Source: a virus. From it: a DNA stretch of 37,838 nucleotides. Shown here in pieces: positions 27,801 through 36,025 of this stretch (position 1 is its first letter; every line of letters starts with the position of its first letter). The notes under the pieces are model-generated. The model was not told the origin of the DNA, ran no database searches, and saw only the letters and a program-made list of their open reading frames with translations. A program made the translations under genes and the position numbers. The stretch lies in the IMG/VR virus record IMGVR_UViG_3300046010_006778, positions 1 through 37,838 of that record; one strand, given 5' to 3'.

Positions 27801-30349
27801 AGGATTTTGTTCCTGCTAAAGCTAATTTATCAACAGGATTAGTTATTAATACTACTATTTTAGAAAGAAATAAAATAGCTAGACATGAACCTGTACTATC
27901 TTTTGTAGATCATAGTGGTTCAATAGAAACAGCATTTATAACTGGTTCTAATGGACTTGATGAAATCTATAATACTTCTTATACATCTTCTACTTCTTAT
28001 ATATCAGGAAGTGTATTTAAATACAATAATGATAGTAGAGAATTATTTACAGGTGAATTAGGAGGTACTACAATAATAGCTCATTCTCAATCATTAGATA
28101 ATATAGTATATGAATTAAATCGTATTCCTATATCTACTTCCCAAGCTATTAATCAAAACTTTTATAGATTACCCTTAAATCCTATTCTAAATAATGTTTC
28201 AACTGCTAGAACTTCTACTAAATATCTTGATGTAGATTATACTTATACACCTATAATTCCTGTTAATTTTAATTATTTAACTTCAAGTTTATTTTTAAAT
28301 TTAAATACTAATGCTTATCAATTTTTAGATGCTCCTGTACAAGATAGTAATTATACTTTAGCTAGACATATTATTCCTAGATATTTGGGTAGTAAACTAA
28401 CAGGATTTACATATAATATTTATACTTTTGGAGATACTTCTTATGGTAGTGATCCTGTAATAAATTATAATGCTGTTGAATTTGCTTATTTTAAAGAAAT
28501 CACTTCTCAATCAGTAACATTCCCTGGAAGAGTAAACGCTAATATTAAATATTTAATTAATAGTGCTTCTAATATTGTTGAATTAACTGAAGCTAATAAA
28601 AGTTTATTTGATGTTCAAAATTTATTTAATAGAACAAGTGCTAATATAGCTTTAGATAATATTAATCAACCTTCCAAACAAAAATCCTTAAATGGGTTAA
28701 AACCAATTTATGCGGGTGGATTTAGATATGAACCAATATTACAAAATTTTTCAACAAATGTTGCTGCTTTTCCTCCTCAATTACAATTAAATTTTGAAAA
28801 TGAAGTACCTATTTTAAATACTAGTACAACTCCTGTAACACAATCCACCTCAGGACTATTAGATATAGGTACACCCCAATTTTCAACTGCTCCTACTGTT
28901 ACAGCTTTAAATTTAAATTCTAACACATTAAGTGTTGTGATTAATTCTAGAATTAAATTCCCTAATGTTCAAAGAACTACATTATATGAAGGAGAAATAA
29001 GACAAAGGGTAACAGGTACTATTCAACTTACTATTAAAGTATCACCTGCTCCTTTATTAAGTACTTTATTTAGTCAACCTATAGCAGGTTCTCAAGTAGG
29101 ATTAGTAACTTGGTCGGGTATTAATTTAGGATCTTATGAATATAATGATGGGCAAATTTCACCTATTAATAATGTAAATTGGAATAATAATATAAGATCT
29201 GTCAACTTACCAGTGGGAGTTAATGGTTTCTTTTATCTACATCCTAATAGAAATTCCTTAATGAATACTATTATAGGAAATGGTCAAAGACAAGATTTAA
29301 CAGTTTTATTTTTTGATGGTCCTTCATCTTTTGATTTAAAATCTACAGGTACAACAGCCTCATTTGCAATACCTACAATTAACACAAATCAATTTAATCC
29401 ATCTTCTCCTTCTACTTTTAGTCAAAATGCTGGTAATTATATTATAGAAGAAAATGATGGATTTGAGTTAATTGTAACTTTCCCTATAGATGGTTATTTA
29501 ATATCACCCTCAAATGCTCCTAGTAATGCCTCATTAGAATTAGTAAACCTATCAGGCTCCTTAAGTTCTATTATTAGTAGTATTAATATTACTAAAACTA
29601 CTACAAGTGGTCAAATTAAATTTACAACAGCTCCTACTTTTAATTATATTTTACCACCAAATGGAAATCCTTTTATATATACTGATCCACCACAATATAT
29701 TTATCAAACAGGATCTTTTGATAATGGATTTAGCAGTGGGAGTAATAATAATTATTATTTTGAAAGAGGTAATAGTGTGATTAGTGGTAGTCTATTTACA
29801 TATTTAACTGCTTCTTATGATTTATCTACTTTATATTATAATAATGATTTAACAGATAATAATTTTATTCAAATTCTTCCAACAGCATCTCTAATAGATC
29901 CAATTTTAGGAGGATTTCAAGATATAACTGAATATTTTATACCTAAAAAAGGAGATCTAATCAGATTTTTTAATCATGATAGTGGTAAATTTCCATTTGC
30001 ATCTGATTTTGAAAGAGAAATAGTTAATATATATCCTCCACAAGGTACACCTATTGGAAGTGGTTCTAACGGAACTGGATCTTATGATAATAGATTAGTT
30101 TTTGAAGTAATGGGAACAGATATCCCAAATCAAGCATGTGTAAACTCACCATCAGGCTCTACAATAGGTAAAATACAAAATTTTATATTTCTATCTAAAA
30201 TACCAGATGAAACAAATATAGTATTAATAGCTAATAAAAAACCAGGCCAAACTTCTACAGGAATATTAATCCCTGATAATATAAATACAAAATTAAAAGA
30301 TGAGGCTGGTAATATAATTAAAAGTTTAAAATCACAAAACTTAATTTAA
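24821..30349 (+). CDS. Giant tail/baseplate protein with LamG-like domain (1842 aa)
   Basis: Largest gene of the window. N-terminal about 300 residues are beta-rich, followed by a coiled-coil-like stretch (about 303-355). Residues about 400-600 carry sequence I associate with large baseplate/tail proteins of T4-like phages, including NLPYLLKTKGTRRGLRALIN near 545-565 and the preceding ETYKRLYHNLPYLLK helix. Residues about 633-785 look like a concanavalin/LamG domain (DTLEFRFKLDSDN, then DDWWTLNLTRETGS, then GSIQEFRYWVGSIP). The rest is long, Ser/Thr/Asn-rich and strand-forming, typical of fibres. It probably forms a peripheral wedge part (gp7-like position) or fibre base; exact role not known. 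Confidence 0.75.
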   Translation: MEITNVSQLDSNQFINQDYKINDESLLNSLNISNEFGLPNDKVEVHVISPNGDILNSVYDFRNYTTRQTVQGTSLYNQIELDPKADLESFGINQGQYDITYNFYRPLFSSSEANKFFISDISSDRTEIKISNNNISYTDLGQSYLTFIAERNSKAYYSDFILNFGDNKTYIGVNVAFDNSNEAYANLYIKLYEPLPSNIKLKDTFWIVESISEPYAFQVDTTFLAEATLDTLSLRGPNINIELAEKTNLTTPYLNLSTLLNSSISSSYQQLQSWLEEKSIEITVDYTDFSNFVHFSSARERLENFKYKLTQIQSLQSDINAINNLNASSSITYTSASVLNLQNQLDTLIQKFDGYEYFLYYESGSSSWPKSNSTKPYINSAVTTSVALNWFGSVDYTSQYYGGQVLDADNYDINNKDYIWNNLPEYIKADSQNANLELFTSMLGQHYDYIWTYIKDITDLQVADNRIDYGISKDLVADTLRNFGIKLYTNSRNQEDLYLALLGIDSNAATLPSTGSYMINNYVTASQYTIPDNDIVKETYKRLYHNLPYLLKTKGTRRGLRALINCFGITDTILKIREYGGNRKDLEVIEQITPKFNYASSLDTTAPSNYIIITGGPSYKQYLDSGSNDIYPDTLEFRFKLDSDNILPTQSILESSGQNQIIRVTYISESYANIDFGLSDSGNPFYSTPITLPLYNDDWWTLNLTRETGSIDRNNILYFNTPQTYTLTIGNKDSNGIQYLESCSIYRDGVFNSNFINSWLDNQLFPGGANYVYPFTGSIQEFRYWVGSIPINNFKDHILNPQSIVFDSVSGSYPNLIFRAPLGSELDINNTAPTSVHPSNTASFWTGVAFSDYNVYSSYSINYEDYLINTPNIGSFTEIDEKIRVATPNLVPGDVLTPYISIQKPEIYPYTNDLNIVEVAISPQDSINADIIDQLGSFNIDEYIGDPRLASSGSYPALTDLRNFYFKKYSKKENIFDLIKLLSYFDNSLFKMIKDFVPAKANLSTGLVINTTILERNKIARHEPVLSFVDHSGSIETAFITGSNGLDEIYNTSYTSSTSYISGSVFKYNNDSRELFTGELGGTTIIAHSQSLDNIVYELNRIPISTSQAINQNFYRLPLNPILNNVSTARTSTKYLDVDYTYTPIIPVNFNYLTSSLFLNLNTNAYQFLDAPVQDSNYTLARHIIPRYLGSKLTGFTYNIYTFGDTSYGSDPVINYNAVEFAYFKEITSQSVTFPGRVNANIKYLINSASNIVELTEANKSLFDVQNLFNRTSANIALDNINQPSKQKSLNGLKPIYAGGFRYEPILQNFSTNVAAFPPQLQLNFENEVPILNTSTTPVTQSTSGLLDIGTPQFSTAPTVTALNLNSNTLSVVINSRIKFPNVQRTTLYEGEIRQRVTGTIQLTIKVSPAPLLSTLFSQPIAGSQVGLVTWSGINLGSYEYNDGQISPINNVNWNNNIRSVNLPVGVNGFFYLHPNRNSLMNTIIGNGQRQDLTVLFFDGPSSFDLKSTGTTASFAIPTINTNQFNPSSPSTFSQNAGNYIIEENDGFELIVTFPIDGYLISPSNAPSNASLELVNLSGSLSSIISSINITKTTTSGQIKFTTAPTFNYILPPNGNPFIYTDPPQYIYQTGSFDNGFSSGSNNNYYFERGNSVISGSLFTYLTASYDLSTLYYNNDLTDNNFIQILPTASLIDPILGGFQDITEYFIPKKGDLIRFFNHDSGKFPFASDFEREIVNIYPPQGTPIGSGSNGTGSYDNRLVFEVMGTDIPNQACVNSPSGSTIGKIQNFIFLSKIPDETNIVLIANKKPGQTSTGILIPDNINTKLKDEAGNIIKSLKSQNLI

Positions 30350-30365
30350 AAAATAAGAAATGCAT

Positions 30366-30374
30366 ATATTTATA
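30366..30374 (+). promoter_or_regulatory. Candidate late promoter motif ATATTTATA (L4)
   Basis: ATATTTATA 22 nt before the ATG at 30397, in the 47-nt gap behind the giant gene. Confidence 0.5.
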
Positions 30375-30396
30375 ATTAGTAATCGAATAAAACAAT

Positions 30397-31056
30397 ATGG
30401 GATTTTTAAATAACACATCAGTAACCGTAGATGCTATTTTAACTAAAAAAGGCAGAGAACTTTTAGCTAAAAATGACGGTTCATTTAGAATTACTCAATT
30501 TTCATTATCTGATGATGAAATTGACTATACTCTTTATAATCCAAACCATCCATCTGGATCAGCTTTTTATGGTGAAGCTATTGAAGCTATGCCTATAATT
30601 GAAGCTTTTCCTGATGAGACTCAAATAATGAAATATAAACTTTTAACTTTACCTCGTGGTACTGCTAAATTACCTGTATTAGATGTAGGTTATACTTCAA
30701 TAACATTACGTCAAGGGGCTTCACTTGCTATTACTCCTCAAACTTTAAATTATTTAGGAGCATCTACAGCATTTGAATCCTCAGGATACACTGCCACTAT
30801 AGGTGATTCAAGATTATTATCTACATTTAATGGTGTTGGTATTAATACTGCTGAAGTTCAAGCTTTAAATTCAACAACAACAATAGGAACAAATGTTTCA
30901 AGAACTGTAATTGGAGCTACTATTAACTTAACAGCTACAACTGTCAATACATTATTTGGTACAAATTCTTCTTTATCTACTATTTTAACTATAACTGGTA
31001 GAGATTCAGGAGCTAGATTAACTATACCTTTAACAATAACTAGAGTAACTAGCTAA
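30397..31056 (+). CDS. Conserved virion protein (219 aa)
   Basis: First gene after late motif L4. The first 60 residues (GFLNNTSVTVDAILTKKGRE, ITQFSLSDDEIDYTLYNPNH) are a distinctive conserved start that I associate with structural proteins of T4-like phages of Bacteroidota and related phages. The C-terminal half is Thr/Ser-rich and beta-like. Likely a component near the fibres, since fibre genes follow. No enzymatic motif. Confidence 0.75.
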   Translation: MGFLNNTSVTVDAILTKKGRELLAKNDGSFRITQFSLSDDEIDYTLYNPNHPSGSAFYGEAIEAMPIIEAFPDETQIMKYKLLTLPRGTAKLPVLDVGYTSITLRQGASLAITPQTLNYLGASTAFESSGYTATIGDSRLLSTFNGVGINTAEVQALNSTTTIGTNVSRTVIGATINLTATTVNTLFGTNSSLSTILTITGRDSGARLTIPLTITRVTS

Positions 31057-31067
31057 TTAAATAAAAT

Positions 31068-32120
31068 ATGAGCTTTATAACATTAAACGCTGAAGACTTT
31101 GTAGTAAGTTCAGATTCAATAGTTTCAACACTATGGAGTGACAATACAACTGCTATGACTAGTTTTTTCACTTCATCTACATCGCCTACAAATAATTCAT
31201 ACCTTCCAGTATATCAAAGATCTACTACATTATATCCATCAGACCTATCCCAATTTTCCATTTCATATGGGCAAGTAAATGGGTCGGGTTCTGCTCCTAT
31301 CAATTCATTAGTACCAGGATTATCTCCTACAAGAATTACTTATGGTCAGTTTAGAACATTAGTGAATGGAGATGAAAATACTAATATTAGTTTTGGTACA
31401 GGTAATACTAATTCACCTGATTTTTATGTAATTAATATTAATAGAGCTAACTATAAAGAAAAATTATTTTTAGGAACATTTAACTTAGCACTATCGGGTT
31501 CAGATGGGGTAGCTTCATCATCAATACAATTAACTAATAATAGTGTCAATGTTACTACATTAACTTATTGTGATGCTGGTAGGGTATTTGATATAGTTAG
31601 TGGCTCTAATGGGGCAGCTACAACCTCTACAATTACTAGTGGAAGTACTGCAGGTTACACAGTTTCAGGTTCATATGGTAAATTTCTACCAGATGTAGGT
31701 TTAATATTATTAAATTCTAGAGCTTTATCTTTATCTTGCAGTCTAGGAGGTATAGGGTTACAACCAGGTACTTCTAATACTAATCCAACTCTATTAAATA
31801 CCCAAATTGGATTATTTAACGCTATAAATAAAGCTAACGGTGTAGGTGGTTTTAAACTAAATAGTGAAGAAACTATAACATCAGATTATGTTTTTGTTAG
31901 AATTAAAAATAATGATTTTAACTATACTACTAATCCTTCTATGATAAGTGGTAGTGGAGAATTTTATTATCCTACTTTAGTTAATAATCCTCAAACTTTT
32001 ATTACAACAGTTGGTTTATATAATACTAATAATGAGTTATTAGCTGTAGCTAAATTATCAAAACCACTACCAAAAGATTTTACAAAAGAAGCTCTTATCA
32101 GAGTAAAATTAGACTTTTAA
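31068..32120 (+). CDS. Fibre-family structural protein (350 aa)
   Basis: Belongs to a local family with the next two genes. N-terminus MSFITLNAEDFVVSSDSIVS parallels MSFSYKTLNSNDISLTSYIA of the next gene; the VGLILLNSRALSL strand near 210-222 parallels SQGLIVLTDQDYL there; and the last 85 residues (VFVRIKNNDFNYTTNPS, then FITTVGLYNTNNELLAVAKL) match the small protein at 35204. The middle is Ser/Thr/Gly-rich. Probably a fibre or fibre-adaptor subunit with an exchangeable C-terminus. Confidence 0.7.
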   Translation: MSFITLNAEDFVVSSDSIVSTLWSDNTTAMTSFFTSSTSPTNNSYLPVYQRSTTLYPSDLSQFSISYGQVNGSGSAPINSLVPGLSPTRITYGQFRTLVNGDENTNISFGTGNTNSPDFYVININRANYKEKLFLGTFNLALSGSDGVASSSIQLTNNSVNVTTLTYCDAGRVFDIVSGSNGAATTSTITSGSTAGYTVSGSYGKFLPDVGLILLNSRALSLSCSLGGIGLQPGTSNTNPTLLNTQIGLFNAINKANGVGGFKLNSEETITSDYVFVRIKNNDFNYTTNPSMISGSGEFYYPTLVNNPQTFITTVGLYNTNNELLAVAKLSKPLPKDFTKEALIRVKLDF

Positions 32121-32123
32121 TGA

Positions 32124-35100
32124 ATGAGTTTTTCATACAAAACATTAAATTCAAATGATATATCATTAACCTCCTATATTGCTAATAAACAATGGGGGGT
32201 TAATAATACTACTTTATCTCAAAATGGAGTTACAATTTATATAGGTGAGAATTTACCTATTGATAGAACTAATCCTTTTGATCCTATAAATGACTCACAA
32301 ACAGCAAACGAAGAATATAGAAGATTAGTTTATGATTCTATAAAAAATCTTTATTACCAAAACTACACCTCAGGATCACTTACAGGACGATTTTTCCATT
32401 CATCATCATTTTTTAACTATGAGCAATCTACTTTGACTTCAGGGTCAATGCTAGCTGCAAATAGAAATATACCTACTTTAACAGGTAGTTCTGCTATTGG
32501 TACTAATCCTACTCTTTTTAATAACACTCTATATAATATATCATCAAGTTTATATGATGAAACTGGATTTGATCCTGATATAGGAAGTAAAATAGTTGTA
32601 ATATCAATTGATCAAAATATTTTCGGTTCAGGATTATCTCCTAAATCTGTAGTAATATCAGGTTCAACTTATAATATCCAAGATGATGGTGAAGGTAATT
32701 TATTAGATACTTTAGCTACTTCTTCTTTATATATAGGTAATGTATTTTATTCTCAAGGATTAATAGTACTTACAGATCAAGATTATTTATGTATATTTGG
32801 AGCTCCTCCAACTACAGCTAATGATTATTATTTATACCAAAATACAGAATATCTTTCTCAATCACTACAAATATTAACAAATGATTTTGCTGATTGTGGT
32901 AATTTAGATCCTACATCAGTACAATTAATGTCTGTACCAGGATTTAGTTTTCCTAATTATACTATAAATAATGGTATTATAACTATAACACCTGATCAAA
33001 CTAGTGTAATACCTGGTAATTATAAATTAGAGTATACTATTGGAAATTTTAATGGAGTAAGAAGTAATACTAGCTCAATTGATTTAACAATAACTGCTTT
33101 ATCTTTAGAAATTAATAACCTAATAAGTTCATCAGTTTGTTTTAATTCAACTGCAAGTGTACCTGTAACATTTTCTATCAATTATGGGGTACCTCCTTAT
33201 AGTTATTCTTTAAATAATGAAACTACATATACAGGAATACCTGGATTTTTTAATAAAACTGTTAGTGGTAGTATAACTTCTTCTAATAGTAATGTTATTT
33301 ATGTTAAAGATTATTTAGGAACTACAATATCCCAATCATTTAATTCTTGGTATCCTGGTATATCATATACAACTAGTATAATTAAATTACCATGTTCTAG
33401 TATTAGCAATGATGGTATAATAACAATATCCGATGATGGGACTGGAACCTCTGTTTCTGCTTCTATAGATAGTGGTTCATATTTTCCTTTACCTAAACAA
33501 TTTACAGGATTATCAACAGGTTCACATACTATAGCAGTTAAAAATTCATTTAATTGTATTACAAGTTCTATAGTAAATTTAGGAGTTTATTCTGCTTTAA
33601 CTGCTAGTGTAACTCAATCTAATATACCTTGTTATGGTGGGTCTAATGGGTCTATAACTGTAGCATTTACAAATGTAATTGATAATTTAATAGTTAATCT
33701 GTTAGATGCTACTGGAAGTAATATCTATACTAATGTTAGTCTAAGTTCATTCCCAAATAATACTGTAACTGCTTCTGGTTTAGTTACTGGAAGTTATAAT
33801 TTAAATGTAACAGCCTCTGGTATAAATCAATGTCAATCTTATAGTAATACTTTTACTTTAACTTCACCTACAGCTCTAACTTTAACTACTACAGCTTCTT
33901 ATATAGATTCATGTTCTAATGCAATTATTATAAATGGAAGTGGAGGAACTCCTCCTTATACTTATTTTGCTTTTAATACAGGATCAGGATTAACGTATTC
34001 TTCAGATTCAAGTTCTATAAGTTTAAATGGGCTAAGTTCTGGAACCTATACAACTTTCTTAATAGATAGTAATGGTTGTTCTTCTCCTACTTCAAGTATA
34101 GAAATATTTGAAAGAAATTATGTTTATACTGGTTCATTTTGTGTAACTTCTTCAGGAATTAATACAGGATATGTTTCAAGTTCAGGAATACGACAAATTT
34201 TTAATTCAGGAATCTACTCAGGTTCAGTAGTAACTTCTAGTTATTCTAACGGAACTACTCTATTTGGTCCTACTATAAACTTTACAGAATTATTTATCTC
34301 AGGAACAAATGATGTTATAATTAAATGTAATACTAATGTATATTATAGATATTATCTAGATATTGCTCAATGTACTCCTCCAACAGCTTGTGTTCCTCCT
34401 ATAATAACAGATGTAACATTACTTGGATGCGACGATGCTAGTTTTAGATATCAATATAATATATATTTCAACTCAGCTTCAAATTCTGCCTCTTCTATGT
34501 CTATTGAATACAGTCTATACCCAGATTTTAATGGGCCTATAGGATATAGAAAATTTACCCTACCTGATTCCCCTCCAGGAGGTGAAATAGTTGTAAGAAC
34601 GTTTGGTGGACTTACATCATCTCTCAACCAGCCTTTTGCTAATTCATATGATTATAGAGCCCAACCAGTATATTTTAGAGCTTTTAATAGTTGTAGTAAT
34701 GGGGCTACTTCTTCCTACAGTAATATAATATCTGCTTCATGCCTAATTATAGACCCAGTTCCTGAATTTGAACCACTTACTATACAATTCAAAAATTTAT
34801 CAGGTCAAAGCGTTGAATATTTTTTAAATAATGGTTCAGGTATTACAGTAGTAAATAATGCTACTAATACTTTTACTGTATCTGACCCATTAGAATTTAA
34901 TCTAGATTTTAGTATATTGGGAAGTAATAATTATGCTGGCTTTATAGACCAAAATGGATATTATGTATATAGTATGACAGTATCTGGTAGTAATATCCTT
35001 ATTGGTAATGTAATTACATCAGTTATCCCACAAATAAACTCAGGAAACTATCCATATTCTTTAATTAGCCCTTACACTCCAGCTCAAAATGTACAATTTG

Positions 35101-35204
35101 CTTCTAATGGTGATGAAATAAGTACAGATGTAAGTGTTTATATAGATAGAACAAGTTATACACCTGCTGCAACTATAAAATTAACTATTAATAATTTCGC
35201 ATAA
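32124..35204 (+). CDS. Putative tail fibre/adhesin with SprB-like repeats (1026 aa)
   Basis: Shares its N-terminal 220 residues with the preceding protein. From about 328 to 660 it carries about four Ig-like repeats of SprB type. The clearest is near 583-660: C597, GGTPPYTYFAF, SLNGLSSGTYTTFLIDSNGC; another near 491-580 has IPCYGGSNGSITVAF and SGLVTGSYNLNV; two weaker ones have PPYSYSLN and FTGLSTGSHTIAVKNSFNC. SprB repeats are known from the giant gliding adhesin of Flavobacterium. Residues about 757-880 resemble a fibronectin-like domain, and the C-terminus is a different beta-rich domain. The protein probably binds the host surface. The stop overlaps the next start. Confidence 0.75.
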   Translation: MSFSYKTLNSNDISLTSYIANKQWGVNNTTLSQNGVTIYIGENLPIDRTNPFDPINDSQTANEEYRRLVYDSIKNLYYQNYTSGSLTGRFFHSSSFFNYEQSTLTSGSMLAANRNIPTLTGSSAIGTNPTLFNNTLYNISSSLYDETGFDPDIGSKIVVISIDQNIFGSGLSPKSVVISGSTYNIQDDGEGNLLDTLATSSLYIGNVFYSQGLIVLTDQDYLCIFGAPPTTANDYYLYQNTEYLSQSLQILTNDFADCGNLDPTSVQLMSVPGFSFPNYTINNGIITITPDQTSVIPGNYKLEYTIGNFNGVRSNTSSIDLTITALSLEINNLISSSVCFNSTASVPVTFSINYGVPPYSYSLNNETTYTGIPGFFNKTVSGSITSSNSNVIYVKDYLGTTISQSFNSWYPGISYTTSIIKLPCSSISNDGIITISDDGTGTSVSASIDSGSYFPLPKQFTGLSTGSHTIAVKNSFNCITSSIVNLGVYSALTASVTQSNIPCYGGSNGSITVAFTNVIDNLIVNLLDATGSNIYTNVSLSSFPNNTVTASGLVTGSYNLNVTASGINQCQSYSNTFTLTSPTALTLTTTASYIDSCSNAIIINGSGGTPPYTYFAFNTGSGLTYSSDSSSISLNGLSSGTYTTFLIDSNGCSSPTSSIEIFERNYVYTGSFCVTSSGINTGYVSSSGIRQIFNSGIYSGSVVTSSYSNGTTLFGPTINFTELFISGTNDVIIKCNTNVYYRYYLDIAQCTPPTACVPPIITDVTLLGCDDASFRYQYNIYFNSASNSASSMSIEYSLYPDFNGPIGYRKFTLPDSPPGGEIVVRTFGGLTSSLNQPFANSYDYRAQPVYFRAFNSCSNGATSSYSNIISASCLIIDPVPEFEPLTIQFKNLSGQSVEYFLNNGSGITVVNNATNTFTVSDPLEFNLDFSILGSNNYAGFIDQNGYYVYSMTVSGSNILIGNVITSVIPQINSGNYPYSLISPYTPAQNVQFASNGDEISTDVSVYIDRTSYTPAATIKLTINNFA

Positions 35205-35509
35205 TGGCAGCTATAGTACAAGATCCAAATGCTACTTTAAATTTCAAAAACGAATATATCGTTTATGAACAGGAAGTTCGTTGTAAAGTCGGAGAAAACG
35301 ATTTTAACATGTCTTTAAACCCTACAATATCAACAGATAATTCAGGTTCATTAAGAAACTTTGCTACAAGTTCATTCTTTGCTCCTTATGTCACAACAGT
35401 AGGATTATATAATAATAGAAATGAATTATTAGCTGTAGCTAAATTAGCACAACCAATTCCTCTTTCTTCAACAACAGATACAGTTTTTGTAGTTAAATAC
35501 GATATTTAA
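35204..35509 (+). CDS. Small fibre-module protein (101 aa)
   Basis: Residues about 25-101 match the C-terminus of the 350-aa protein at 31068: both have K/I-x-E/N-NDFN, NP-x-I/M-S, then TTVGLYNxxNELLAVAKL and a closing strand. So this is the family's C-terminal domain as a free protein, possibly the piece displaced when the large repeat region was inserted into the protein in front. It is coupled to that gene by a stop-start overlap. Expected to be a virion component at the fibre or its base. Confidence 0.75.
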   Translation: MAAIVQDPNATLNFKNEYIVYEQEVRCKVGENDFNMSLNPTISTDNSGSLRNFATSSFFAPYVTTVGLYNNRNELLAVAKLAQPIPLSSTTDTVFVVKYDI

Positions 35510-35523
35510 AATAAAATATAACT

Positions 35524-35976
35524 ATGGTTACAACTCCAACTTGGATTTATAAAGGTAAAGTAATAACAGAAATATCAGATATGCCCGAAAATACTTTCGG
35601 GTTTATTTATGAAGTAACACATTTACCTACAGATAAAAAATACTTAGGTAAAAAACAATTAATGTCAGTTACTAATAAAGCATTAGGTAAAAAAGAATTA
35701 GCTTTAATTACTGATAAGAGATTAAGTAAGAAAAAACAAGTAATAAAAGAATCTGATTGGAAAACTTATTATGGTTCACAATCAGAAATAAAGCAGTTAA
35801 TAAAAGACGGTAATAAAGAAGATTTCAAACGTGAAATACTTTGTTTTGTTCCCACAAAAAAATTATTAACTTACTATGAAACAAAATATTTGTTTGTAAA
35901 TGAGGTATTAGAATCTGGAAGTAATTATTTTAATGATAATATAGAAGGACGTTATTTTAGGAAGGATTTTATTTAA
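35524..35976 (+). CDS. SegE-like GIY-YIG endonuclease (150 aa)
   Basis: Residues 26-46 (GFIYEVTHLPTDKKYLGKKQ) contain the paired strands of a GIY-YIG core in the variant spelled FIYEVT ... KYLGKK, as in T4 SegE-type proteins. Tyr81-Tyr82 in KTYYGSQSEIKQLI and Glu119 in YYETKYLF are candidates for the other conserved positions. Unlike T4 SegE, nothing shows that it is mobile; family members of this type often lie in the late region of large phages next to structural genes. Start 14 nt after the fibre module. Confidence 0.75.
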   Translation: MVTTPTWIYKGKVITEISDMPENTFGFIYEVTHLPTDKKYLGKKQLMSVTNKALGKKELALITDKRLSKKKQVIKESDWKTYYGSQSEIKQLIKDGNKEDFKREILCFVPTKKLLTYYETKYLFVNEVLESGSNYFNDNIEGRYFRKDFI

Positions 35977-36003
35977 TATTCTTGGTAAGTTTTTTCTATT
36001 TTA

Positions 36004-36012
36004 ATATTTATA
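36004..36012 (+). promoter_or_regulatory. Candidate late promoter motif ATATTTATA (L5)
   Basis: ATATTTATA 13 nt before the ATG of the homing endonuclease gene at 36026. Confidence 0.5.
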
Positions 36013-36025
36013 ATAAATAATAATT

